Counted from the stretch's first letter, positions 1 through 8,130 are shown. The stretch: DNA of 64,000 nucleotides from Neptuniibacter pectenicola (GCF_001597735.1 NZ_LUTS01000001.1:496001-560000); one strand, 5' to 3'. Translations and numbers: made by a program. The notes: generated from the sequence alone by a model not told the origin.

Positions 1-16
1 AACCATCAAATGAAAA

Positions 17-31
17 TGAGAATTAATATCA
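17..31. promoter_or_regulatory. Fur-like box upstream of the 73-residue unknown gene
   Basis: The 15 bases from 17 to 31 match the 7-1-7 Fur consensus TGATAATnATTATCA at 13 of 14 fixed positions (TGAGAATTAATATCA). A possible -10 (CATAAT, 45-50) lies downstream, so the box would cover the -35 region. The site is palindromic and could also serve a gene to the left of the window. No experiment supports it; the call is by consensus match only. Confidence 0.5.
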
Positions 32-96
32 TTTACATCTAGATCATAATGTCCTATTCTTGTTTCACTTCATTGCGATTAAACAAGGAGAGGAAC

Positions 97-318
97 ATGA
101 CTTATGTGATTGATGCTTGGTTTGAAAGAAGCAATCCCTACCTTAGAGTCACCCATCGCGCGACGGGGATACCTATCGTACATTGGCAAGGAAACGCGCT
201 GAGGAAACAGCTTGAGAAGGGTACGATCTGTGTGGAGGATTTTTCAGATACGCCTTCACAAGAGTTAGTAAAGGAGCTTTTTTTGCTGGATTGCTTAGAA
301 CAGAAGGGTGAGGGGTAA
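97..318 (+). CDS. Hypothetical 73-residue protein, possibly iron-regulated
   Basis: I do not recognise this protein. It is small and soluble-looking, with no signal peptide or membrane segment. It begins MTYVIDAWFERSNPYLRV and ends in an acidic, leucine-rich stretch. The frame is open from an ATG at 49, but the ATG at 97 is preferred because AAGGAGAGG (85-93) sits just before it. It is preceded by a strong Fur-like box (17-31), so expression under iron limitation is an inference. The next gene, yajQ, converges on it from the right. Coding potential is supported mainly by the ribosome binding site and the uninterrupted frame. Confidence 0.6.
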   Translation: MTYVIDAWFERSNPYLRVTHRATGIPIVHWQGNALRKQLEKGTICVEDFSDTPSQELVKELFLLDCLEQKGEG

Positions 319-332
319 AACCTCTCTACCCT
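305..332. terminator. Weak bidirectional hairpin between convergent genes
   Basis: Arms AGGGTGAGGGGT and ACCTCTCTACCCT around AAA form an imperfect stem at the junction of two convergent genes. There is no T tract, so termination is only a possibility. Confidence 0.25.
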
Positions 333-347
333 ATGTTCATGAGTGCT

Positions 348-830
348 TTAGTCACGGAAGTTATTAAACTGTAGCGGAAGCTCTAAATCGGCTTCACGTA
401 AAAACGCCATCACCGATTGTAAGTCATCACGCTTTTTACCCGTTACTCGTACTTGGTCACCCTGTATTTGGGATTGTACCTTGAGCTTGGCATCTTTAAT
501 CATTTTGACAATTTTTTTAGCAAACAGCGGCTCTAAGCCTTGCTTAAGAATCACTTCCTGACGCGCTCTCATGTTTGCTTTTTCGGGGTCTTTAACCTCT
601 AAACAACGCAGATCAATTTTCCGGCCCACCATCTTTGTACGCAGTACATCCAGTAGCTGTTGTAATTGAAACTCCACTTCCGCATGCATAATGACTGAAC
701 TATCGTTCTGTTCAAAACGAGCGTCGACCCCCTTAAAATCATAACGCATCTGTACTTCGCGATTAGATTGATCAACAGCATTGGAAACTTCGTGCATATC
801 CAATTCAGAAACGATATCAAACGATGGCAT
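348..830 (-). CDS. yajQ: YajQ family nucleotide-binding protein
   Basis: This is a 160-residue cytoplasmic protein of the YajQ family (UPF0234), at the usual full length. The N-terminus MPSFDIVSELDMHEVSNAVD and the motif RYDFKGV are characteristic. Family members have two ferredoxin-like folds and bind nucleotides; the Xanthomonas and Pseudomonas homologues bind cyclic di-GMP and modulate a LysR-type regulator. Whether this copy binds cyclic di-GMP cannot be read from the sequence. It is a single gene, convergent with the small gene at 97-318 and divergent from panE. Confidence 0.95.
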   Translation of the reverse strand: MPSFDIVSELDMHEVSNAVDQSNREVQMRYDFKGVDARFEQNDSSVIMHAEVEFQLQQLLDVLRTKMVGRKIDLRCLEVKDPEKANMRARQEVILKQGLEPLFAKKIVKMIKDAKLKVQSQIQGDQVRVTGKKRDDLQSVMAFLREADLELPLQFNNFRD

Positions 831-980
831 TTATCAACTCCTCTAGTTTTGTCCGATTTTAGCCGACCTCTGCACGCTTTTCACGCCACAATAGCCATAA
901 AAGAGGTAAATCACGTTAGAATAGGCAATAACAATCGGCGATTACCCTAACGCGACAACATACGAGTTAATGGAGTAGTA

Positions 981-1874
981 ATGACACAACAATGGCATAT
1001 CCTTGGCGCTGGAGCTATTGGTTCATTATGGGCCTGTCATCTTGTTGATGCAGGTTTTCCCGTAAAGTTAATTCTGCACACCCAAGAGAAACTCGATATT
1101 TTTAAACAAAAAAATTCGATTCTCCTCGCTGATCGCGCTTATCCAATGACAGCGGAACTGGCCGATGCAACCGACACTATTGATCAACTTCTCATCACAA
1201 CAAAAACAGTGGATACAAACGCCGCATTTAACAGCATCCAAGCACGTATTAACCCGGGAGCCCGCCTCATGGTCCTACAAAATGGGATGGGGAGTCAGCA
1301 GTGGGTTCAAGCACAACGTCCCGATACGAATGTTACTTGGGCATCCACTACCGATGGTGCATGGCTAAAGGCCCCTTTTCACCTCCACCATGCGGGGCAA
1401 GGTATCACCCATATAGGTTCACCTCAACAACAGTGTTTACCTTGGATAACTCCCCTCAAAAACGGCTTCCTTACGCTTGAAGAGGACAGTGATATTAGAT
1501 TAACCCTATGGCGGAAACTCGCCATCAATTGCGCGATCAATCCACTCACAGCACTTCACCGTTGTAAAAATGGCGCATTAATTAATAACCCTGATTACCT
1601 TTCAACCATGGCTGCTATCTGTCGGGAAGTAGAGCTGGTCGCCCAAGCCAGCCATATTGAACTGTTTGACGGCCCGCTGATCGAACAAGCCTGCCATGTG
1701 GCGGAAATTACCGCCGAAAACTACTCATCAATGCTGCAGGACGTACAGAAAGGTCGTCAAACAGAGATCGACAGTATCACCGGCTACCTTTGCGAGACCG
1801 CTAAAAGTGCAGGGATTCCAGTCCCTATAAACCTAATGCTGCTTAACAAAATAAAGCAGATTCAAACCACATAG
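981..1874 (+). CDS. panE: 2-dehydropantoate 2-reductase (ketopantoate reductase)
   Basis: PanE reduces ketopantoate to pantoate with NADPH in pantothenate/CoA synthesis. The 297 residues match the usual length. An N-terminal Rossmann fold carries the dinucleotide motif LGAGAIG at residues 8-14. The C-terminal helical domain contains WRKLAINCAINPLTAL (177-192), whose lysine 179 corresponds to the catalytic lysine of the E. coli enzyme. The conserved glutamate lies in the later GRQTEIDSI segment. No other pan gene is adjacent. Related ketopantoate-reductase-like enzymes can have other 2-oxo acid substrates, but the active-site motifs fit PanE. Confidence 0.9.
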   Translation: MTQQWHILGAGAIGSLWACHLVDAGFPVKLILHTQEKLDIFKQKNSILLADRAYPMTAELADATDTIDQLLITTKTVDTNAAFNSIQARINPGARLMVLQNGMGSQQWVQAQRPDTNVTWASTTDGAWLKAPFHLHHAGQGITHIGSPQQQCLPWITPLKNGFLTLEEDSDIRLTLWRKLAINCAINPLTALHRCKNGALINNPDYLSTMAAICREVELVAQASHIELFDGPLIEQACHVAEITAENYSSMLQDVQKGRQTEIDSITGYLCETAKSAGIPVPINLMLLNKIKQIQTT

Positions 1875-2031
1875 AACACTCCACTATCGCCCCCCCATAA
1901 CGTCTAAATAGTCCCCAACTCATCTTTACCCTCTCCGCTCCTCACTCGGCTTGTCATTACGTGGGAACCCTTTATCCTGAAGCGGGTCTACTATTAAGAC
2001 GCTTAATACAGTTATATACATAGGCCGCTTC

Positions 2032-2598
2032 ATGTCCAATCGACTAACACGTATCTACACCCGTACCGGTGACCAAGGCACCACCGCATTAGCTAATGGA
2101 ACACGCATTAGTAAAACCAGCCCTCGTATTGAGGTACTCGGTACGGTAGACGAACTGAATAGCAGTATTGGGCTTATCATTTCAGGCTTACAAAACGATG
2201 ACCCTATACACCCGGTTCTAACATTGATTCAGCACCAGTTATTTGATTTAGGGGGTGAGATCGCGGTGGCTGATCATAGCTATACAGTTATTGATCAAAC
2301 AGAGATAGAATACTTAGAATGTCAGATTGACAAACTGAATGCTGAACTCCCCCCTCTTAAAGAGTTTATTCTTCCAGGGGGCTCAGTTGCAGCTTGTTAT
2401 ACACATTTAGCACGTAGTATCTGCCGACGGGCTGAACGACAAATTACAGCACTGTTAATGGATGATGGTGAGCAGGTTAACCCACACGCGGTGGCATACC
2501 TAAACCGCCTATCCGATCTACTTTTTGTGGCGAGTAGAACAATAGTGTTGAGGCAGGGCGGTAAAGAGATTCTCTGGCAACCTAGAGATAAACGTTAA
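2032..2598 (+). CDS. pduO: PduO-type ATP:cob(I)alamin adenosyltransferase
   Basis: The enzyme transfers the adenosyl group of ATP to cob(I)alamin, forming adenosylcobalamin. It is a trimeric helical-bundle protein of the PduO/MMAB family. The 188 residues begin with the ATP-binding signature YTRTGDQGTTAL (9-20), followed by VDELNSSIG, and end with the arginine-rich SICRRAERQ and YLNRLSDLLFVASR segments typical of the family. It lies 2 kb from the cobC/cobT/cobU operon, on the opposite strand, consistent with shared cobamide metabolism. It is followed 29 bases later by the six-cysteine protein gene, possibly in the same transcript. Confidence 0.93.
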   Translation: MSNRLTRIYTRTGDQGTTALANGTRISKTSPRIEVLGTVDELNSSIGLIISGLQNDDPIHPVLTLIQHQLFDLGGEIAVADHSYTVIDQTEIEYLECQIDKLNAELPPLKEFILPGGSVAACYTHLARSICRRAERQITALLMDDGEQVNPHAVAYLNRLSDLLFVASRTIVLRQGGKEILWQPRDKR

Positions 2599-2627
2599 TA
2601 AAGAACCGCCTTTAATAAGGAGTATCT

Positions 2628-2918
2628 ATGAAAATCATATCTATTTTCAGTCTATTATTTATCGCGTCATTTGCTTGGGCTGATTGTTCTACTGAACAAA
2701 CCTTATGCGAGACCCAATGTGCCGTTGTGCATTTAACCGATGAGGCAGCAGAACTCGGCTGTAAATCAAAATGCATGGCAAAACGTGCGTTATGTTCAAC
2801 GGAATCGGGTGCTAAAACAGCGGTTGATACAGGTGGCGAGGTCATCGATTCAGGCGTTGAGGTCAGTAAAGATGCATGGCAAGACACTAAGTCATTTGTC
2901 AAAGGCTTAACGGAGTAA
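2628..2918 (+). CDS. Exported six-cysteine protein of unknown function
   Basis: I do not recognise this 96-residue protein. It starts with a clear signal peptide (MKIISIFSLLFIASFAWA, cleavage before Asp-Cys). The next 37 residues hold six cysteines with the symmetric spacing C-x6-C-x3-C-x13-C-x3-C-x6-C. This suggests a helical hairpin held by disulfides in the periplasm. The C-terminal third is acidic, probably helical, and has no cysteine. A good ribosome binding site (AAGGAGT) precedes the ATG. It follows pduO by 29 bases. A frame of similar length on the opposite strand is a shadow. Confidence 0.8.
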   Translation: MKIISIFSLLFIASFAWADCSTEQTLCETQCAVVHLTDEAAELGCKSKCMAKRALCSTESGAKTAVDTGGEVIDSGVEVSKDAWQDTKSFVKGLTE

Positions 2919-2948
2919 GTACTCAGTTAAGTTCAATAAACGCCCCGA

Positions 2949-4493
2949 TCAACGCTTAGCTTTACTGTCAGCATACATTAACGCTAAGCGTGTTTGGGTC
3001 GCGAACCGGTTAAATATATTAAAGTCGTTATCCGATACCGCCCCATGGCCTTTCAAGCGATCCGCATACAGCATACCGATGACCCGCGACCCCATAACCA
3101 ACGGAATAAGCACAAACCCTTGGCAGTGGGTTTGAGTAACAAAGTTTTTAGGTAAGCGAGAGCTCCATCCCTCTTCATCGAGGTCATTCACTAAAAGTGT
3201 GACCTGTTTTTCTATCACCCTAAAAAACAGATCATCATCTTTACCATTTTTACCCCGTTCAAAATAACCTTGTAACGCGTCTATTTCATCACCCTCAATC
3301 ATTTTCACGGAGAGGTGATCTCTCTTTTTATTCAACAGACACAGGAGGCTGCGATCAAAATCACTGCACTGATGAATCGCTTCTACAACGAGTTTGAAAA
3401 TATCGTGTATCTTCCCTTCCGACCCAATCAACTCAGTTAAGCGATTTAAGTAATCAAGCTGCCCTTGGCTACATAATGCATGGGCCTCAGCAACCTGTAC
3501 GTCTGCCTCATTGACCTCAGGTTCCTCTTGCTCCGCTTCATCGTGCGCTAAAAACGCCAGTTTACGAACCACAGTGTCTTTAGCCTCACTCCCCGATTCC
3601 GTATATTCAGGAATCAGTAGTTGGGCTTTTAAGCCATAGGTTCGACTGATTTTAGACACTTGCCGAAAACATTGAATAGCAACTTCACCAACATCATCAA
3701 AGGGGATGCCTGATACATTAGCGATGGAATCAACCAGCTGGTCATAAGGCTGCTCATTACGTAAGTCTTGACCATATATCTGATGCACAAGGCCATTACA
3801 CAGGTTAGGCAAACTGGTTAATAAATTACTCTGCTCATCAAGTTGTGTCATATCCAGATCGGACATCGTATTCAAAACTTGCTTTGGATACCCCCACCCG
3901 GCTGCCATCTCTCGACCTAAGGCATTAAAACTGATGCCTAAAACTTCCGCTTGAATTAAGGGCCAGCGTTTATCACTGCTCTTTTTTAAAGCCAGTAATT
4001 TTCGATATTCATCGGGTAACGTACAGGCAACAATGATTTCGCCTAAACCAAACAATAAGGCGGCCAAATACGCTTCCTCTGGGTCCACATGTTGTTGACT
4101 TCGGACCGCGATCTCTTTCGCTATATTTGCACTAAGAAACTGCCTCATCATCATGCCCGGTACATCAAGGTCAGGATGTGTATCATGAAAGCTTTCAATA
4201 AGCTTGAGCGTAAGCGTAATACTCTTTATGCGATTAAACCCCATCAACACAACCGCACGCGAGATCACACTGATGTTACCTTGTCCGCGTTTATAAGCCG
4301 ATGAGTTAGCAAGCTTCAATAACCGAGCAGATAAGCCAGCATCCTTCATAATCGCCATCGCAAGCGCCATTGCGTCCCCTTCATCCGAGGCGCTAATTTG
4401 CTGTATACGATTAATCGTCGCACTAAACACAGGAAGGTCGCCTAAGCGATCAAGACTATGGTGAATATTCTTAAGCGTTTCTGTGTACTTCAT
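2949..4493 (-). CDS. HDOD domain signalling protein with C-terminal GAF-like domain
   Basis: The protein has 514 residues. Residues about 15-215 form an HDOD domain, with the family patterns LPVFSATINRIQQI, DAGLSARLLKLANSS and AALLFGLGEII. The middle is acidic and probably a linker. Residues about 345-510 look like a GAF domain. HDOD proteins are output or scaffold proteins in bacterial signalling and lack the catalytic HD-GYP residues, so phosphodiesterase activity is not expected. It lies downstream of cobC on the same strand with a gap of 70 bases, but a functional link is not evident. The ligand of the GAF-like part is unknown. Confidence 0.85.
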   Translation of the reverse strand: MKYTETLKNIHHSLDRLGDLPVFSATINRIQQISASDEGDAMALAMAIMKDAGLSARLLKLANSSAYKRGQGNISVISRAVVLMGFNRIKSITLTLKLIESFHDTHPDLDVPGMMMRQFLSANIAKEIAVRSQQHVDPEEAYLAALLFGLGEIIVACTLPDEYRKLLALKKSSDKRWPLIQAEVLGISFNALGREMAAGWGYPKQVLNTMSDLDMTQLDEQSNLLTSLPNLCNGLVHQIYGQDLRNEQPYDQLVDSIANVSGIPFDDVGEVAIQCFRQVSKISRTYGLKAQLLIPEYTESGSEAKDTVVRKLAFLAHDEAEQEEPEVNEADVQVAEAHALCSQGQLDYLNRLTELIGSEGKIHDIFKLVVEAIHQCSDFDRSLLCLLNKKRDHLSVKMIEGDEIDALQGYFERGKNGKDDDLFFRVIEKQVTLLVNDLDEEGWSSRLPKNFVTQTHCQGFVLIPLVMGSRVIGMLYADRLKGHGAVSDNDFNIFNRFATQTRLALMYADSKAKR

Positions 4494-4563
4494 AATATTC
4501 CGTTGTCGGGAGGCTCTGTCGAAGAGCAGTACTATCGATAATAGTCTTTAACGCGTAAAAACA

Positions 4564-5172
4564 CTAAAAAGGCGAGCGCGTATTACTACTCACTAATTGC
4601 GGCCAACAGTGGCGTGAATCCACATCAAACTTTAACTGAGTAAAACATGCATAGTCTACTTTTATTCGGCTCCACTGCAGAGGTTGCACCCCCAGAAGGT
4701 CCGCAATCATCGCCCGAATCACCCCTCCATGGGTGATCACAAGGATGCGCGTTTCCTCTCGGTTTAACAGCAACGATTTAGCGACCTGAACCCGCGCCAT
4801 AAACTGGGCGACCGTCTCACCATTAGGTGGCGGGTTCGCTTCAGGGTCTTGCCAAAATCTATCCGCTAGATGGGCATGCTGTGCATAAACGGCTTCGAAT
4901 GCCTGGCCATCCCAGTCACCAAAATCGTACTCTTGTAGTTGATCTAACACTAACAGGGGAATACCCCATTGCTCAGATATGCTCTGCGCAGAATCAAGGC
5001 AGCGTAAGAGAGGAGAACTCACCACTAAGTCCCACCCGGGATTATCGGCTACCGCCGCTAAAACCTCACGTGCTCCCTGTGCAGATAAGACTGAATCGGT
5101 CCGCCCTAAATACACCCCTTTTAGCGCTGGCGTGCCATGACGCAACAGGTCAAATTGGGTCGATTTAAACAC
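4564..5172 (-). CDS. cobC: Alpha-ribazole-5'-phosphate phosphatase (histidine phosphatase family)
   Basis: The 202-residue protein belongs to the phosphoglycerate mutase-like histidine phosphatases. The phosphorylated histidine is in LLRHGTP (residues 9-15), and the second catalytic histidine is in VITHGGVIRAM near residue 150. In cobamide synthesis CobC removes the phosphate from alpha-ribazole phosphate or adenosylcobalamin phosphate. The specific assignment rests on context: it is the third gene of cobU-cobT-cobC, 22 bases after cobT. Outside that context the sequence alone would only support a histidine phosphatase. Confidence 0.88.
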   Translation of the reverse strand: MFKSTQFDLLRHGTPALKGVYLGRTDSVLSAQGAREVLAAVADNPGWDLVVSSPLLRCLDSAQSISEQWGIPLLVLDQLQEYDFGDWDGQAFEAVYAQHAHLADRFWQDPEANPPPNGETVAQFMARVQVAKSLLLNREETRILVITHGGVIRAMIADLLGVQPLQWSRIKVDYACFTQLKFDVDSRHCWPQLVSSNTRSPF

Positions 5173-5194
5173 GTTTAGGCACTCCGCACATAAC

Positions 5195-6241
5195 TTATTG
5201 GCTTACACCTGCATCGGCAAAGGTTGCCATATTTCGATGTAATTCACAGGCGGTTCTCAACAGGTTAACAGCAACAGCTGCACCACTTCCTTCACCTAAG
5301 CGCATACCTAAATTGAGTAATGGCTCAACCTCTAACTGGTCTAAAATGTATTGATGGAAAGCTTCCGGTGAGCAGTGCCCAAAGATCATCCACTCTTTAC
5401 ATTGATGGTTAATCTGGATCGCTATATAGGCCGCAACCGTGCTAATAAAACCATCCACAACAATCGCAATACCTCGATTAGCCGCCATGAGGTAAGCCCC
5501 TACCATCGCGGCAATTTCAAACCCTCCTAGACGCCGAAGGACCTCAAGTGGGGTCGTCAAATGCGGGTCATGCAAGATCAACGCACGGTCGATCACCTCC
5601 GCTTTATGCTGAATCCCTTGATCACTGACGCCTGTGCCTGCTCCCGCTACATCCGCCCCTTTTAAATTAAGGAACGCAGCCATCAGTGCCGACGCGGCGG
5701 TTGTATTTGCAATTCCCATCTCACCGGCAATAAACAGTTCGACCCCGTTGTTTTGCGCCCTAATAACCGCATCCGCACCTATACCCAGCGCAGACTCCAA
5801 CTGGGACACCGTCATTGCTGCCGTTTCCGTAAAATCAGCTGAACTACTCGCAATCACATTACACACAACATCAGGGTGATCAACCGGCGTCACCGTGCCC
5901 AAGTTAATCACCTCAAAATCGGCCCCTAACTGCGTTGCCAACACCGATATTGCAGCGCCACCGGATGCAAAATTGAGGATCATTTGGGTCGTCACTTCCT
6001 GTGGATATGCAGAGACTTTCTGCTTTGCCACACCATGGTCGGCAGCAAAAATAGTAATACCAACACGCTCACACGAGGGGCATTCGACCGCTTGTAATCC
6101 GGCTAGGCGAACCGCCATAACCTCGAGGCGCCCTAACGAGCCAGCGGGCTTCGTTAGTTGAGCCTGACGTTTAAGCGCACGCTCCTTATAATGAAGATTA
6201 ATGGGTTGAACACTGAGATCTAACCAATCATTTACTTTCAC
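5195..6241 (-). CDS. cobT: Nicotinate-nucleotide--dimethylbenzimidazole phosphoribosyltransferase
   Basis: CobT activates the lower-ligand base by transferring phosphoribose from nicotinate mononucleotide, giving alpha-ribazole phosphate for nucleotide-loop assembly. The 348 residues are the full family length. The segments KPAGSLGRLE, FAADHGVA and GEMGIANTTAASAL are conserved. The catalytic glutamate falls at residue 317 in LGEGSGAA, the same number as in the Salmonella enzyme. The start is a GTG three bases after the cobU stop, so translation is probably coupled. It is the middle gene of the cobU-cobT-cobC operon. Confidence 0.96.
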   Translation of the reverse strand: MKVNDWLDLSVQPINLHYKERALKRQAQLTKPAGSLGRLEVMAVRLAGLQAVECPSCERVGITIFAADHGVAKQKVSAYPQEVTTQMILNFASGGAAISVLATQLGADFEVINLGTVTPVDHPDVVCNVIASSSADFTETAAMTVSQLESALGIGADAVIRAQNNGVELFIAGEMGIANTTAASALMAAFLNLKGADVAGAGTGVSDQGIQHKAEVIDRALILHDPHLTTPLEVLRRLGGFEIAAMVGAYLMAANRGIAIVVDGFISTVAAYIAIQINHQCKEWMIFGHCSPEAFHQYILDQLEVEPLLNLGMRLGEGSGAAVAVNLLRTACELHRNMATFADAGVSQ

Positions 6242-6244
6242 AAA

Positions 6245-6766
6245 TTAACCTACTTCATCAGTTTTAACATCGAGAGGAATGCCAGCCACACTTAACGTGA
6301 CGCGCTCAACAATCTGGGCAAGGTCTTGGTGTAGGCGCCCGGTATTATCCTGGAACTGACGGCTCAGCTCCCCCATTGGCACAATCCCCCAGCCCACCTC
6401 ATTGGACACTAAAATCAAATCACCCTTAAAAGCAGTAACCGCCGCCACTAAATCGGACATACCCTGCTGCATCACAGCTACATCCTTCATTAACAGGTTA
6501 GTCAGCCAAAGGGTTAAACAATCCACCAGCACGGTTTTATCTGATCCACTTAAGTCCGCCAGTGTCGCAGGCAATTGAAAAGGGACTTCTCGCACCTCCC
6601 ATTCGGCAGGTCGATTGCGTTTATGTAGGGCAATACGTTGCACCATCTCAGTATCGCCAGCATCTGCCGTAGCAATATATACGACGGGCTTATTCATCGC
6701 TGTAGCCCGTTCCTGCGCTAACCGACTTTTACCCGAACGCGCCCCTCCCAAAATCAATTGCCGCAC
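6245..6766 (-). CDS. cobU: Adenosylcobinamide kinase / adenosylcobinamide-phosphate guanylyltransferase
   Basis: This bifunctional enzyme (CobU/CobP) phosphorylates adenosylcobinamide and adds GMP, making the activated corrinoid for loop assembly. The P-loop GGARSGKS is at residues 7-14, the guanylylated histidine is near residue 48 (His46 in Salmonella), and VDCLTLWLTNLL and SNEVGWGIVP are conserved. The frame is open from a TTG at 6778, but the GTG at 6766 is preferred because GGAG lies six bases before it. It is the first gene of the operon. No adenosylcobalamin riboswitch fits in the 144 bases upstream, and cobS is not in the operon. Confidence 0.94.
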   Translation of the reverse strand: MRQLILGGARSGKSRLAQERATAMNKPVVYIATADAGDTEMVQRIALHKRNRPAEWEVREVPFQLPATLADLSGSDKTVLVDCLTLWLTNLLMKDVAVMQQGMSDLVAAVTAFKGDLILVSNEVGWGIVPMGELSRQFQDNTGRLHQDLAQIVERVTLSVAGIPLDVKTDEVG

Positions 6767-6834
6767 ACTAAACTCCAAAAAGACTACCCTAAGGATTGAT
6801 TAACGACTAAACCTATCAAGGATAAAAATATTTA

Positions 6835-6864
6835 TTAACATGTATAAATAATACATAATATAAA
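6835..6864 (+). promoter_or_regulatory. nnrS promoter with NsrR-like operator
   Basis: TTAACA (6835-6840) and TATAAA (6859-6864) are separated by 18 bases, a good sigma-70 promoter 47 bases before the nnrS start. An inverted repeat centred at 6848 spans 6837-6859, with half sites AACATGTATAA and TAATACATAAT. This matches the 11-1-11 NsrR consensus (ATGYAT/ATRCAT cores). NsrR is a nitric-oxide-sensing repressor known to control nnrS in many proteobacteria. The operator fills the space between -35 and -10. Confidence 0.55.
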
Positions 6865-6910
6865 ATTAGCTCCCTTAGTATAACACTAGAGCGATTCAGC
6901 GGAGATCCCG

Positions 6911-8089
6911 ATGATTCAACTACAGGAACGCAGAGAGCCTTCTTCTTTCTCTCTTTTCAATCTAGGTTTCAGGCCTTTTTTCTTAGCTGGAGCCCTAAGT
7001 GCTGTCATTTTAATCACACTTTGGCTGGTAATATATAGCCGAGGTTATCAACCTAACTATTACGGTCTAGGTATCCATTGGCACGCTCATGAGATGCTTT
7101 TTGGCTTCAGCATCGCCATTATTGCCGGTTTTCTGCTTACAGCGGTGCGTACATGGACCAACGTACAAACCCTCTACGGCTGGCCGTTAGCTGCACTGTT
7201 TGCTTTATGGCTGCTTGCACGACTACTTCCGGCCTTTGAGTCGGTGCCACACATGCTTATCGCACTCACAGATTTAGCGTTTATCCCTTTGGTTGCGGTC
7301 AGTATTGCTTGGCCCATTATTAAGTCACAGAACTATAAAAACCTGTTATTTGTCCCCATACTTTTAAGCTTTTTTATTGCTAATTTACTGGTACACCTTG
7401 AACTTATGGGGTTAACCGAGGGCACCCTCGCCAAAGGTATTCATTTAGGCCTGTTTTTAATTATTATGGTCATCAGCATCATTGGTGGACGCGTCATCCC
7501 ATTTTTTACAGAGAAAGGGGTCGCGGGAACGCAGAGCACAAAGTACGCCTTTATCGAGCGCACGATTATTCCTCTCACCGCGCTCTGGGTCATCTCTACA
7601 CTGACCCATTACACCATCGTCATTGCAGTGCTTAGCGCAGCACTCGGTATGATGAACTTAATTAGGCTGTGGGGCTGGTTTAGCCGCAAGATTTTTGCCG
7701 TGCCTCTCGTTTGGATTCTGCAACTGAGCTATCTGTTTGTCATTATCGGCTACCTGTTTTACCCATTAAGCCTGCTCGATCTCCTGAACCCATCCATTGC
7801 TTATCATGCATTTGCGGTAGGGGGCATTGGCGGACTTACGCTAGGGATGATGTCTAGAGTATCACTGGGTCACACTGGCAGACCGTTAGCCGCTGGACCG
7901 ATGATGATTACTGCGTTTGTCCTATTAATGCTGTCTGCCCTACTACGCATCAGCATTGATATCATGCCTCTATCCTATACAGGCACATTGCATCTATCTG
8001 GCAGCTTATGGATTATTGCGTGGCTTCTGTTCTTAATTAAATATACATCGATTCTGATCAAGCCAAGAGTCGATGGTTTGTATGGCTAA
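6911..8089 (+). CDS. nnrS: NnrS family membrane protein (nitrosative stress)
   Basis: NnrS proteins are haem- and copper-containing polytopic inner membrane proteins that protect against nitrosative stress. The 392 residues consist almost entirely of hydrophobic segments, about twelve. Conserved family features are FRPFFLAGA near the start, GIHWHAHEMLFGF, GGRVIPFFTE and LGMMSRVSLGHTGR, with histidines that probably bind metal. GGAG precedes the ATG. The NsrR-like operator upstream supports nitric-oxide control. It is divergent from cobU and stands alone. The biochemical activity of the family is not settled. Confidence 0.93.
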   Translation: MIQLQERREPSSFSLFNLGFRPFFLAGALSAVILITLWLVIYSRGYQPNYYGLGIHWHAHEMLFGFSIAIIAGFLLTAVRTWTNVQTLYGWPLAALFALWLLARLLPAFESVPHMLIALTDLAFIPLVAVSIAWPIIKSQNYKNLLFVPILLSFFIANLLVHLELMGLTEGTLAKGIHLGLFLIIMVISIIGGRVIPFFTEKGVAGTQSTKYAFIERTIIPLTALWVISTLTHYTIVIAVLSAALGMMNLIRLWGWFSRKIFAVPLVWILQLSYLFVIIGYLFYPLSLLDLLNPSIAYHAFAVGGIGGLTLGMMSRVSLGHTGRPLAAGPMMITAFVLLMLSALLRISIDIMPLSYTGTLHLSGSLWIIAWLLFLIKYTSILIKPRVDGLYG

Positions 8090-8112
8090 AAAAGGCCTCT
8101 TATGAGGCCTCT
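8087..8112 (-). terminator. Terminator between nnrS and acuI
   Basis: AGGCCTC (8093-8099) and GAGGCCT (8104-8110) pair around a four-base loop. On the minus strand the hairpin is followed by a run of T, so it best terminates acuI. It may also slow transcription leaving nnrS. Confidence 0.8.
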
Positions 8113-8130
8113 ATATCTTGCAGAAAGCGG

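Noticed and set aside
2612-2902. 96-codon frame antisense to the six-cysteine protein gene
   Set aside because: The plus-strand frame has a signal peptide, a ribosome binding site and patterned cysteines; the antisense frame has none of these and is a shadow.
6795-6822. TTGAT and ATCAA half sites upstream of nnrS, resembling an FNR/Anr box
   Set aside because: The half sites are separated by far more than the four bases required for FNR binding.
6767-6910. Possible adenosylcobalamin riboswitch before cobU
   Set aside because: The interval is too short and the conserved B12-box core is not present on the minus strand.
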